This document shows positions 20,675 to 30,969 of a DNA stretch of 36,671 nucleotides, piece after piece (positions within the stretch are counted from its first letter, which is position 1; each line of letters opens with the position of its first letter). Below the pieces are notes generated by a model. The model was not told the origin of the DNA. It searched no databases and worked only from the letters and a program-made list of their open reading frames with translations. Origin of the DNA: Vitrella brassicaformis (taxonomy: Eukaryota > Sar > Vitrellaceae); the NCBI GenBank assembly GCA_001179505.1, contig CDMY01000482.1, positions 1-36,671 on the forward strand, written 5' to 3'. Position numbers and translations under genes: made by a program.

Positions 20675-23600
20675 CTAGCCCTCCACCTCTCGCATGAGTC
20701 TCTCTACCTCGCCCTCCACCCGCAGTCTCTGCCAGAACACCCCCTCCAGCACCAACAACCCTCCATCCTCTCTCTTCGCCTTGACCACATGCCGCAGCCG
20801 ACCCTCCACACACATGTGCGCCACAGGGGCGGGCGGCACCCGCACAAACTCCCGCAAATGCGATACCGCCCCGCTTCCAGTGTCCCTGCTGTATGCCTCG
20901 TGGCGATTGCCGTGCCCCGCTGCCAGGGCGTCGTAGATGGCCACCTCACCACCCATGGCAATGGTGTCCTTGGCCGCATCCAGCAGACACGTCGACAAAG
21001 AGGGGCTCTCACCCTGTGGCTGCCGTTTCTGCTGATGGCTGCTCCCCGACCCACCGGCAGCAGCAGCGGTCTTGCTGCTGGTGTTGCTGCTGGTGTCGGT
21101 CGTCTTGTGTCTTTTCACGGCCGGTGCAGGCGGGTCGGGAGGCGGCGGGGGCGCGTAGGTCAGCAGCGTCAATACGGCATCGTTGTGGAGGAGCAGGGGC
21201 AGGGTGACGCCTGATGCACTGTCCTCGAATATGCCGAGAAGGGTGAGTGCGGGGCATGGGGACACCTGCATGTTGGTCGTTGTGGTGCAGCCACCACTGC
21301 ACGAGTAGGGGAGGGGCTGCTGGGTGGTGAGGAGCCTCGCGCCGCACAGGGGACACACCGCACTAACCCTGAGAGACGACATACGCCACAACACGAGTCA
21401 CACATCTCTCTCCTACCTCGTGTCATGTTCTTCTTTCGGACCTACCTGACGGTTAGTGTGGCGATGAGCGACCCGACGAACAGGCGCACCTCACTCTCAT
21501 TGAGCGGACAGCGCGCCAGCGTCTGAGGTGCCGTCAGACCCGCCAAAGGCACACCGCCCGACAGCTTGGCCATCTCCCACACGCACCAAAGCCTCCCTTG
21601 CTCCTCGCTTGTCAGCACGGCCTTCTCGCCCCCACACACTAGCTGACCCGCAGCACCCCCGCCCGCATGCTTTCTGGCTATGAGGCCCGTTGGGGCCATG
21701 ACGTATCGATGGCGGTAGTAGCCGGGGTCGACTCGAAACACCGACGGACATGCGGCTGTCGCGTCCGCACCCGCATCATCTGGCTCCGTCCACCCCCGGG
21801 CAATCGCCTCAGTTCGTGAGGAGACCCCCAGTGCGGTGTGCCACACACACGGCGGCTTGTATGAGAGGCCACTGGCAGCGCGGGGTGAGTAAGTGATGCG
21901 GCCGACCAGGTTGAGATGCCGCTTGTAGTCGTCTTCTCTCATCCCCCCTTGTCGCTGCAGCCAGTCGACCACGAAGCCGGGCAGGTCGCGCGTGAAGGAC
22001 GATGCAGGGGGGGCGGAAGGGGCCTCGGGGTTGGGCAGAGTGTAGAAGCGGATCTTGGGGGTAGGGGCGTGCTGTTGCCTTGTGGGGGTAGTGGTGGTGA
22101 TGTGGCGCCAGGCAGCGAGGGAACGGAAGTCCCATATCTGCCCCGGCTGGATGAGGGAGAAGCGACCGAAGTGCGCCGATGGCACCCAGACGTCCAGCCA
22201 GCCGACCCCCAGCACCGATCGGCTCTCAGGGAACGCAACCCTGCCAACAGACAGACAGGAGGAGGATCCACGCCACGATGAGCAACAACGCAGACACACT
22301 GGCCGATTTGGTTCTGTGTGAAAGGTCACCTGATGATGAGACAGGGGGTCGATGTGGCTGCGTCCAGTCCATCCTCATTCTCATCGGCGAGCCGCACCAC
22401 CATGACATCGACCACCATACACCCCTCCAAGCTCACCTCGGTGAACCGACCCGTGGGCACCCTCTCCACCACCTCATGCACAGCAGACACGCTCCCCACC
22501 ACCAGCGGCGCGTAGCCGTCCAGATACTCGCGCGCCGCCATGTCCGCCAGCCGGTAGAGCAGGGATCTCGTGAAGGTGCCATTGTAGCGGTTGTCTCCAC
22601 TGCCGATTGTGAGCTGTAGATGCGGCGTGCAGAGCAATGGACACTGCGGCTGGTTGCTGGTGGGGGGCAGGGGGATGGGCAGCGGGACCATGAAGGCGCC
22701 ATTCATGGGGATGTCGGGCAGCATGGTGCTGAGGTGCAGCTGCATCGAGATGCGGGATGGGGAGAGAGAGGGTGAGGGTGAGGGTTGCTCGTTGTCGGTC
22801 CATGCGAGCACACAGAAGCACGGCGGCTGTGTGGCCCAATAGATGTGCACGGGCACATCCGTCGCCTCCCGGCCGCTCCACACATGACCCTGCCCCCTCT
22901 CCACATCAGCACTGGTCAGCCGCTGGAACACGATGACAGTCCGGCCGTCCCCCTCTCCGTGCGCCTCATCCGCCCAGCACTCCTTGTGCGTCACGAACAG
23001 CAGAACTCCGCGCATCTCCGTGTCTGGCAGCTCGAGACTCTCCTTGCCGGCTGCCATGAACGTGACGGCATCTGGTTGCGCGACCAGTCCGAGAACGCCG
23101 CTGAGGGGCCACCATGTGCCGCTCTTGTGCGTGACGGCGGGGCTGGTGGGTGGGCGGGGAGGGGCCGGGACTGCCATGACGACGCTGCACTTGTCCAGCT
23201 GAATGGCCACGGGGGGCGGCCATGTGGATCCTGGCTGCTGGTCGCCCGGTGCTGACTTCTCTCTGCCAGCACCGACAGCGGCAGCGGCAGCAGCCGCCCC
23301 GGTCTCCGTCTGCTCATCTTCCTGCAGAGCGGACTCCCCTCCGACCTTCACGCCGCCTGCCAAGGGATCTCGTCGCATACGCCGGATCCCCGACTGACCC
23401 CAGGGGACCAGTGGCGGCCTGCCATCGAAGAACAGATCCACCACGTTAACACCAGAACCACCATCAGAGAGGACCAGGGGCGTCGTCATCGAGCTGTCGC
23501 TGAGGAAAGTGACCTTGCCGCTGAGACCGCCACGCCAGTCGTGCTGGACCACTAGCACACTCTCGGGCGCGCCGTCCCGGCCATCTCCTTTCTCGGTGAT

Positions 23601-26186
23601 CCGCACTTGCCGGTCTTGCGCTGGCTGCATGACGCCACCGACGCCGCGCATGCCGTCGACAAAACACAGGGCCATGCTCTTGCGCTCCATGGTGACGGCC
23701 GCTGACCGCTGCAAATGAATGGACTGCCGGGGGAGGGGCCTGTCCATGAACAGGGGGCCGTCGGAGGCTGGGTCATGCCGTGTCACGGTGATGAACATGC
23801 CCGATGGCTGTCGGTGCTCTGGTGGAGGGGTGGGTGGCTGTGAGGGGGGGCTGGGGAGCTTGAGAGTGAGGTGTGAGTTGGGGGCCATCTTGACGAGCAA
23901 GGAGTCGCTGACGTCGGCGAGGCACGGCCACCGGTACGGCACGGCGTGGGTGAGGGGCGGAGATGAGGATGGTGCGACCACTTCAACATCCATGTCCCCT
24001 GCTGCCGCCTTGACGCGCCCATGGGCCTCCCTCAGGCTCTCCATGCACACGGGCGCCGCCCCGGCATCCTCATGCAGGCTCCCAAGCGCCTCGACAACCG
24101 CCCCCGCCCTCCCCCTCTGCCTCAGTGCCATCACCAGCCGAGCGATCGAGCTGACCAGCACATCTATCTCGGTCATCAGGGGCATCTCCCAGATGTCCGA
24201 TCCAAGCATGGGGCAGCACGGGTCCGCGGGGCACTGGTGCGTCAGCATGGACCGGTGAGAGAAGGGCGGGGGCGGGCTGAGGCAAGAGTTGACGATGCGG
24301 TCGACCAGGGGCTTGGCGAGATCGGCTGGTGTGGCGCCCATGGCGCGAATAAAGCGGGGCGGGAGTTTGCGTGTCCAGTCGAGTGCGAGGGAGAAGTGCA
24401 GCCAGCAGATGTTGGATGGGCAGGGGGGCGGCTCGTCGTGGCTGGTGGAGCCCGGAGTGTGGGGCAGCAGCTGGAAGCAGAGGGCTGCCTCCCCGCCGGC
24501 CGGCGCTTCTGTCGTCCGATCGGTGTGGTCGACGAGCAGCGTGCTGAGCGGGCAGAGGGCCACCGCATACTCCACCCGACTAGAACGGCCTGTGTGAAAG
24601 GATAGCAGTCGGGCACCATGCTGTGTTCAAAGATGAGAGCTCTCCTCTCTCTGTGTTGACTCACCTGGCATCGCTTTGGTGATGAGGTGAGCGCCGTGGA
24701 CGGTGAGTTTGGTTCCCCTCTTGAGGATGGTGCCGTGCAGCGTCTCGGATGCCCCCCACTGGTGCAGGAACAGTCGCATCCCGCCTGCCAACATATAGGC
24801 GCCCCATCCAAGGTAGCCATCGACAACCACGCCGCTGCACGAGTGCAGCTCGCTCGGCGGCAGAGCGACAGGTCCATCCCCCTCCATGATACACTCCCCC
24901 TCCCCCTCCCCCCCTTCGTTCTGCGGCTGCGCAGGAGCACCGGGCCACTGTGAGAACGCCATCATGATGCCCATCGATAGCGTCATGTGCGGCACGGAAC
25001 CCACAAAGGCTCTCGCGGCGTTCATGGGCGTGGCCGCTGCACCCAAAGACGACTGAAATATCGACGCATTCGGCGCTCCAGAAGCCGCGGGGAGCGGAGA
25101 GAGCACATCGACGATTGGCGGGGGGTTGCGGAGTCCGTCATCCGTGGAATCGATGTCGGCATTCTCGGCAAGGCGATAGCAAGTGGTGTGGGGGGTCGAG
25201 TGGTAGATGGAGTAACGGTGGCCGTCGTCCCCCTGGTCGAGCGTCATCATCTTGGGCACCAGATGGGTCGTGGCATAGCGGCCGCTCCCGGGTGTCAGCA
25301 CATACCGCCACTGCAGGCTCCGAGTGCCCAGAAACAGCACCGTCGCGCGACTCGACACGTCATCAGGGCCGCGGGGGTGCCGCAGACGCACACAGACGAC
25401 GTATGAGAGCCGCTCGCCGTCCGTCTTGTCAATGGACGTCTTGAGCTTCAGCACAGGGCCCACACTGATGACCTCCCCACACAGACTGGCACTGGCCGCC
25501 TCGCCGGCTGACAAGGGCGGGAGGGGTGTGTCTGGCAGACACACGAGCGGAAGACACTGGGATGCGTCGAGATGCAGGAAGCCCTCAGCACGCCCCTCGG
25601 TCACCTTCCGCAATGCCCGCCGCACCACTGATCTCGCCACCCGCTTGGTGTAGCTCTGCAGTGGGTGATAGACGGCCGCCCCCACAGGCACCAGAATGGG
25701 CACACCGAACAGAGAGCGGTCAAAACGCCCAGCGATCTCCACAATGAAGGACTGTGGCGTAAGCTCCGCCTTGCCGTCTATGCCGTCGTCACTGCCATGG
25801 TAATCCACCGTGAAGACAGCTCTCGCTGGCCCCTCTGATGCCCTTCCGCCAGATGATGTGGATCTCATTGTGGCGGACGTCTCGATGCTCAGAGTGCCCA
25901 CGAGGAAGCATCGCTCGTCGAAGTTCGTTTGCGGCTCTTGCCTCGGTGTGAGATCCAGGGCATCGGTCGCTGTCAGGAGGGCCGGTTTGACAAGCCCCGG
26001 CATGCGCCTGCACTTGCGGCATCTATCCTTGAAGATGGCCGAGGCCGTGTTGTTCCACGAGTGCTCGCGGGAAGCCAGGGCACCCCTGAGACCGCTGAGG
26101 AAGGCCTTTTCCTGGTCGGATATGCAGAAGGTCCTGTCAGGATCATCTGAGATCAGTGGCGGGATGGCCTGTGTTTCATCCTCCAT
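20675..26186 (-). CDS. Large protein with C-terminal zinc ribbon, possibly an OB-fold (CTC1/RPA-type) protein
   Basis: Exons 26186-24665, 24589-22330, 22240-21446 and 21368-20675 join in phase to 1756 residues. The last exon begins with a Cys4 ribbon, AVCPLCGARLLTTQQPLPYS and then CSGGC (C1531, C1534, C1549, C1553), followed by beta-rich sequence (VTLPLLLHNDAVLTLLTY). That layout, a ribbon inserted in a C-terminal OB fold, occurs in RPA1 and in the telomere protein CTC1. Other strand-rich blocks could be OB folds: SLCGEVISVGPVLKLKTS with YVVCVRLRHPRG near residues 230-290, LNLVGRITYS, and LHGTILKRGTKLTVHGAHLI. A CRKCRR motif lies near residue 55. Long linkers are Pro/Gly/Ser-rich. No enzyme motif was seen. 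The CTC1/RPA idea rests on layout only and is weak; existence of the gene is strong. Confidence 0.6.
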
Positions 26187-26601
26187 CGACTCTCAAAACC
26201 TGAAGGAAGAAAACACGAGGATTCAGGCCAGATTCTGATGATTGCGAGTCTTACCTGCGATGCAAGCATGGCATCAGCCACTGGGTGCTGTCGGTCTCTT
26301 TGATGAGGACACACAACAAAGATGAGTCCATTGGTGTGTGCAAGTGTCGTTATTCTCTCTGCACTCACCCTCTCGTCCCTTTGGTGGCAGCGGCGATGCG
26401 ATGGCGAAGAAGTTGGGCTTCTGATCCTAATTCAAGCATGGTATCACAACGAGATCTATCATCTGCTCCTTTTCCATCTTTGCGAGCTGATCGAACTGAT
26501 GAGATTTCGGCGACAATTGCACGCATCAGGTACGCCAGAAGCTCAGATTGTACCGATACGGCTGCAGAATACATTGCTTCTCTCGCTGTGTGTCTTCCAG
26601 G
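26187..26601. promoter_or_regulatory. Divergent promoter/5' UTR between the zinc-ribbon gene and RAD51B
   Basis: 415 bp between opposed starts. The bases just before the RAD51B ATG (GTCTTCCAG then G-ATG) look like a splice acceptor. A 5' UTR intron is therefore likely, and the true transcription start would lie further upstream. Confidence 0.45.
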
Positions 26602-27963
26602 ATGTGGACCCCTCGCCCTCCCGGGGTGCATTCTCGGCCTCACCAGGCCAATACCGCCCCACCACCTGCCGGCGCACGCACCCGTCTTCCCTCCAGCAGC
26701 AGCAGCAACCCTCCCCCTGACCAGATCCGCACCTTCAAGACCATCATCTCGCAGCACCCAGGCTCAATCAGCGTCAAGACCCTTCGCCACTCCCCGCCCA
26801 TCCACACCTGCCAGGAGCTCATCCACTTCTGCCACGGCAACCCCCTCGTCCTCATGTACACCCTCGAGATCGACTATGCGGTGGCCACTGCACTGGTCGA
26901 CCAGTGCTTCGCCGCCATCACCCCGGCGCCCTCTCGCCTCGGCGACCTGTGGTTGGACGCCCGGTCGCTGCCGACAGGACTGCCCACCATCGACAGGGGG
27001 CTGCAGGGTGGTTTGGCGGCCGGGCAGGTGTTCGAGTTCGCCGGTCCAGCTGGCGTGGGCAAGACGCAGGTGTGCTTCTCGCTCGCCCAGTCGGCACTGA
27101 TGCAGCAGGAGACTGGAGGGGGAGGGGGAGGGAGCGTCATGTGGATTGACACCGAGGGCGCGTTCAGCCCAGAGCGGCTGGGTGAGGTGCTCATGAGCCG
27201 GGTGGATGGTGGGGCCACGATGTCGGCCGACAGAGGAGATGACGATGATATGGACATGGATCCCATTGAGCATCCGGCGGTGCGGGAGGCGTTAGGTCGC
27301 GTGCACGTCATGGAGTGCCACTCCCTCACCGACATCGACAAGGACCTCGCACCCCTACTCGCCAATGACACACCAACAGTACCTCCGCACACCGCCAGCA
27401 GCAGCAGCGGCAAGACCAACTGGAAGCTGGTCATCGTCGACTCGGTGACGGCCGCCGCCAAGCGCACCATGACCACCACCACCACCACTGCGCCTCAGCA
27501 GTCGGCCCCCGTATCAGCCATGGGCGCGCGTCAGATGCAGCTCAACTCCCTGGCTGAGAAGCTCAAGGTCATCGCCAACAAGCACGGCATCCCCGTGGTG
27601 GTGACCAACCAGGTGGCCGGCAGGGGCGGATGGGACGAGGCAGGCGACGCCGCACTGGGGCCGCTCTGGCACCATGCCGTCAACTGCAGATTCCTGCTCA
27701 CATACAGCGTGGAGCAGCGGCCGGGTGATGATGACGAGCAGCAGAAGGAGGGGCAGGATGGCGACCAGTCGCAGCCAATGCTGGTGGGTGGTGCTGGGGT
27801 TGGTCGGGCGGGAGTGAGTAGTGTGAAGCTGACGGCTCAGCTGCCGGCGTGGCAGCTGGAGATGGGCGAGCGTGAGCTGATAGTGCAGAAGAGCCCGGTG
27901 TGTGGGCCCGTGAGGGTCAAGTACACCATCCACAGCGGGGGGGTGGCGGAGGTCAGAGAGTGA
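26602..27963 (+). CDS. RAD51B: RAD51B-like recombinase paralog
   Basis: A single coding exon of 453 residues. RAD51 paralogs help load or stabilise RAD51 on single-stranded DNA during homologous recombination. After a Pro/Ser-rich N-terminus come a helical domain (SVKTLRHSPPIHTCQELIHF) and the RecA-type core: SLPTGLPTIDRGLQGGLAAG, Walker A GPAGVGKTQ (about residues 148-156), MWIDTEGAFSPERL, and Walker B LVIVDSVTAAAK (from about residue 276). IPVVVTNQVAG follows. The end, ALGPLWHHAVNCRFLLTY and then ELIVQKSPVCGPVRVKYTI, matches the RAD51B C-terminus better than XRCC3 or RAD51D. Extra low-complexity inserts (poly-Thr, DDDMDMD, EQQKEGQDGDQ) lengthen it beyond the usual 350-380 residues. The ATG just after the acceptor-like site was chosen. 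Confidence 0.88.
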   Translation: MWTPRPPGVHSRPHQANTAPPPAGARTRLPSSSSSNPPPDQIRTFKTIISQHPGSISVKTLRHSPPIHTCQELIHFCHGNPLVLMYTLEIDYAVATALVDQCFAAITPAPSRLGDLWLDARSLPTGLPTIDRGLQGGLAAGQVFEFAGPAGVGKTQVCFSLAQSALMQQETGGGGGGSVMWIDTEGAFSPERLGEVLMSRVDGGATMSADRGDDDDMDMDPIEHPAVREALGRVHVMECHSLTDIDKDLAPLLANDTPTVPPHTASSSSGKTNWKLVIVDSVTAAAKRTMTTTTTTAPQQSAPVSAMGARQMQLNSLAEKLKVIANKHGIPVVVTNQVAGRGGWDEAGDAALGPLWHHAVNCRFLLTYSVEQRPGDDDEQQKEGQDGDQSQPMLVGGAGVGRAGVSSVKLTAQLPAWQLEMGERELIVQKSPVCGPVRVKYTIHSGGVAEVRE

Positions 27964-29084
27964 GGGGGCAAAGGGGGACGGACAGGCGGATGGATAGCTC
28001 TCTTGGATGGACACCTGTGTGCCTTCCTTCATGTATCGCGAACGAATTAATTGTTGATATGTAATGTATTGCACTCGTCTTCTCCTCATGTTGAGAAGAT
28101 GGCTTTCTCGCACTCACCGGACCTTGAGCCATTCAAATGTGTGCATCTCAATGCCCCCATGTCCAAGGCTCGCAAGGAAGCCAGTCTTCTCAACACGACC
28201 GAGGGCCACCACACACACACACACATGCATCAATGACTTGCGTGACAGTAATCACACCACGTGGGTCGGCAGGTAGGGATGGATGCCTCTGTCTCGCTCC
28301 CCCATACCACACAACAGCGAGGGAGAGAATACAATACAGACCACGAATATACCCAAGAGAGAGAGTTCGAGCCCGCTTGTGTCGGGATGCTGGCTTTGTG
28401 TGTTTCCCCAGCGTGCCGCCGACGTCCATGACATCTCTCATATCAGAAAGGTGCCATGGGCGTGCGACGAGACTGAGCAACACCCAAAGCCATCTTCGAC
28501 AAGGACGGCACCGACAAGAGGGCCGGCCGCATCGACAGAACCAAGCGAGAGCTAAGCACGTGCCATGACGGACAGCAAGGGAAATGACACAACCGATAAA
28601 AAACACACTTGGCAGGGGAAAATGGGCCATCAAACGACTCGCTGTCTGTCTGTCCGTCTGTCTGGATCTGATTCTGTCCGTTCGCCCGTCCCGTCCCGTG
28701 ACGTTCGTGACAGCTCCACTTGAACGAGCGAGCGTCACGAACATCACGCGCGACACCACGAACATACAAAATCAGATAGTGGACAAGCGAAAATTCCATT
28801 GTGCATCGTTGGTAACATGACATCCTCTATCCCTGTGCCAACGACAAGCGCAGCAAGTGCTTGCTGCGACTCATCGTTGCTGCAGGGCGGGAGAATGCGA
28901 AGCTGCCAACATGCACCTCTGCACAGAACACGAGAGAGGGGAAAAAGACGCACACATACCGATAAAGGACCGAAAAACACCCACGTAGCAAAAGGGCCTC
29001 CCTCTAGTGTAGGCTGTCAGGCCAGGCCAGCGCGCATCTAAGTACGACAGGTACGCTACATCGCTTTGCTGCCGGATCGCTCGG
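27964..29084. other. Convergent intergenic region, 1.1 kb
   Basis: It lies between the ends of RAD51B and the alternative oxidase gene. Short ORFs on both strands have no domain. A strong inverted repeat lies at 28697-28748 (listed separately). AC-rich tracts occur near 28205-28230. No tRNA or rRNA is recognised. Confidence 0.5.
28697..28748 (-). other. Long hairpin, possible structured RNA on the minus strand
   Basis: Arms CGTGACGTTCGTGAC (28697-28711) and GTCACGAACATCACG (28734-28748) pair over 15 positions around a 22-nt loop. The single mismatch is C-A if the plus strand is transcribed but a G-U wobble on the minus strand, so the stem is unbroken only as minus-strand RNA. Function unknown. 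Confidence 0.4.
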
Positions 29085-30781
29085 TCAGTATTTGGGCAGG
29101 AAGGGGTTCTCGTCTCCCGGCTTCATCCGCGCAAACGTGTGGTTGACAGCACGGTGGTAACTCTCATCTGCAGCAGTGCACAATGCATCCACCACACACA
29201 CGGGATGCACACGCGCCTCTGGCATGTTGTGTGTGTGCGTGCGTGTGTGTGTGTGTGTGTCTGACCTGCTCTCATGGCCAGGATGACGTCTTTGATGGTT
29301 GCATTCTCGGCCAGACACCAGTAGTCGCGAGCCGCAGGCGGCACAGACATGGATGCCAGCTCGGGCAGCTTGCCGCTGTCCAGCTTATGACACACACACA
29401 CACACACACACACACAGTGGACACAGCTACTTGTGCCTGTGTAGCCCAGGCGGTGGTTTGGTCCGATCTCTCTCACCTCGTTGAGGAGTGTGGTGTAGGT
29501 CTGCACGGCCTCCTCATTCAGATAGCCGGCCAGCCTGCACGACGACACGCAAAATCAACACACCACGACACACAGATAGCTGTCGAACATGTGTGCGCCT
29601 GCGCGCCTGCCTGCCTGTCTACCTGTGGGAGTATCTGGGCGAGATGAGGTACGACACCCCGTAGCCAACGATGCTCACAAACTGACAGAAACAACACAGC
29701 ACAGCACACGCAAGCCTTGCAGATGGATGAGGGCCGAGCCCGCGCCCGCGGTCCCTGTGTGTCCGTCCGCACCTGTGCCGCCAGTATGTTGATGCGCGTC
29801 AGTACCGATGGGTGCTTGAGGTCCAGCACAAACATCAGGTGCATCCGCTCGTTCTCAGACTCTGAGCCAACACACACACACGCACAAACACACACGCCCA
29901 CCGCCCAAATGAGGCTGCATTCAATTGCTGAATAGCCGACTGACCTTCGAGCAGTGTGTGGATCCAGCCCTGGTCCGACTCGAACTTCCGCAGGCACTGC
30001 AGGTGCCTACTCATGGCGCCGATGATGCCTGGCACAGCAGATATGCTCTCCAGCACCAGCATGCGACGGAGCCACCCGGAGGACTTGAGCGTGACGAACG
30101 AATAACCTACCACCACAACACACGGCCACGTTCAGCCTGCAGTGAGTGTCACGGGCAGTGCATACCGACCGGTGGTGGTGTTGTACAGCGCCCTCAGAGA
30201 CAGCGCAGTCCAGCTGGCCAGGTGCTCCGAAAACCCCTCAGGCGGATGATGCGCCAACCTGAGCAACACGCATTGGATGCATCATCAGACAACTCTCCCA
30301 AGCTATCGTGAATGTGCTGCGCTCTTACGTGACGTTCTCGACGTCGGCATCGCTCCAGATCTGCCAGAACGGCAACAGACACACAAACAGCACGTCACTG
30401 AAAACGCTACGACACGTGTGCAGCTCCCTCCCTCCCTCCTACTGGGTGGTGCATGCGGTATTCTGACGGGTGCGGCACCCACTGGTCGCTGGACATGACG
30501 CCCTCCGTCTTCATCCGCAGCCTGAAGTGCCGCGTGTCGCCGCCCTGGGCAGCGGTGTAGCCGAACGGGAACTCAGAGAACACGCTCTTCGCTGGCTTGG
30601 CTCCCTCGGCCTCATCGGCCTTCTTGTCCGTCTGTGATGTGGTTGACAGGTGCCGCCTGACGAGCAGAGGGTGGAAGGCGGTGCAGCGAAGCGGTGAGCG
30701 GTAGAAGGTCGCCGGGAGTGCGGCCGACAGAGCTTTTGGCACGGCGGCGAGGCAAGGGGAGGGCCTTGTGAGCAACGACAT
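29085..30781 (-). CDS. AOX: Mitochondrial alternative oxidase
   Basis: Nine exons: 30781-30443, 30360-30329, 30258-30170, 30106-29945, 29861-29773, 29681-29623, 29534-29477, 29383-29266 and 29167-29085. Phases agree and give 342 residues. AOX is a di-iron ubiquinol oxidase on the matrix side of the inner mitochondrial membrane. It passes electrons from ubiquinol to oxygen and bypasses complexes III and IV. All four iron-binding motifs are visible: VLESISAVPG (E173), LLEESENERMHL (about 206-216), AGYLNEEAVQTY and RADESYHRAVNHT. SDQGWIHTLLE and YLISPRYSHR are also family blocks. The N-terminus (MSLLTRPSPCLAAVPKAL, later LLVRRHLSTTSQ) is a classic Arg/Ser-rich presequence. The variant LESISAVPGIIGAMSRH replaces the commoner LESVAGVPGMVAAMLRH. 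The start is the first in-frame ATG. Confidence 0.95.
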
Positions 30782-30969
30782 CTTCGACGAGACCACCAGG
30801 AGCAGAGATCTTCGACGGAGCGCTGTCCCAAGACGACCCGTAGGGTATATGGGGTTCAGGCTACTCCTGATGAATGAACATTGCAAATGACCAGCAATCT
30901 ATCTCCCAGCATCAGAACACAGCGCGTCGCCAAGCTTGACATCGCAGCGGTTTCAGGGACTTGACATTG
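30782..30969. promoter_or_regulatory. Divergent promoter gap between AOX and the kinase-like gene
   Basis: 188 bp between opposed start codons. An AT-richer TATATGGGG string sits at about 30846-30854. No defined element can be assigned. Confidence 0.4.

Noticed and set aside
21916-24605. Plus-strand ORFs opposite the giant zinc-ribbon gene
   Set aside because: Shadows of the long minus-strand exons. No motif or splice logic supports them.
26764-27488. Minus ORFs opposite RAD51B
   Set aside because: Antisense to the clearly coding Walker A/B region.
27964-29084. tRNA or snRNA gene in the 1.1-kb gap
   Set aside because: No cloverleaf, A/B box pair or snRNA motif was recognised by eye. Only the hairpin at 28697-28748 stands out.
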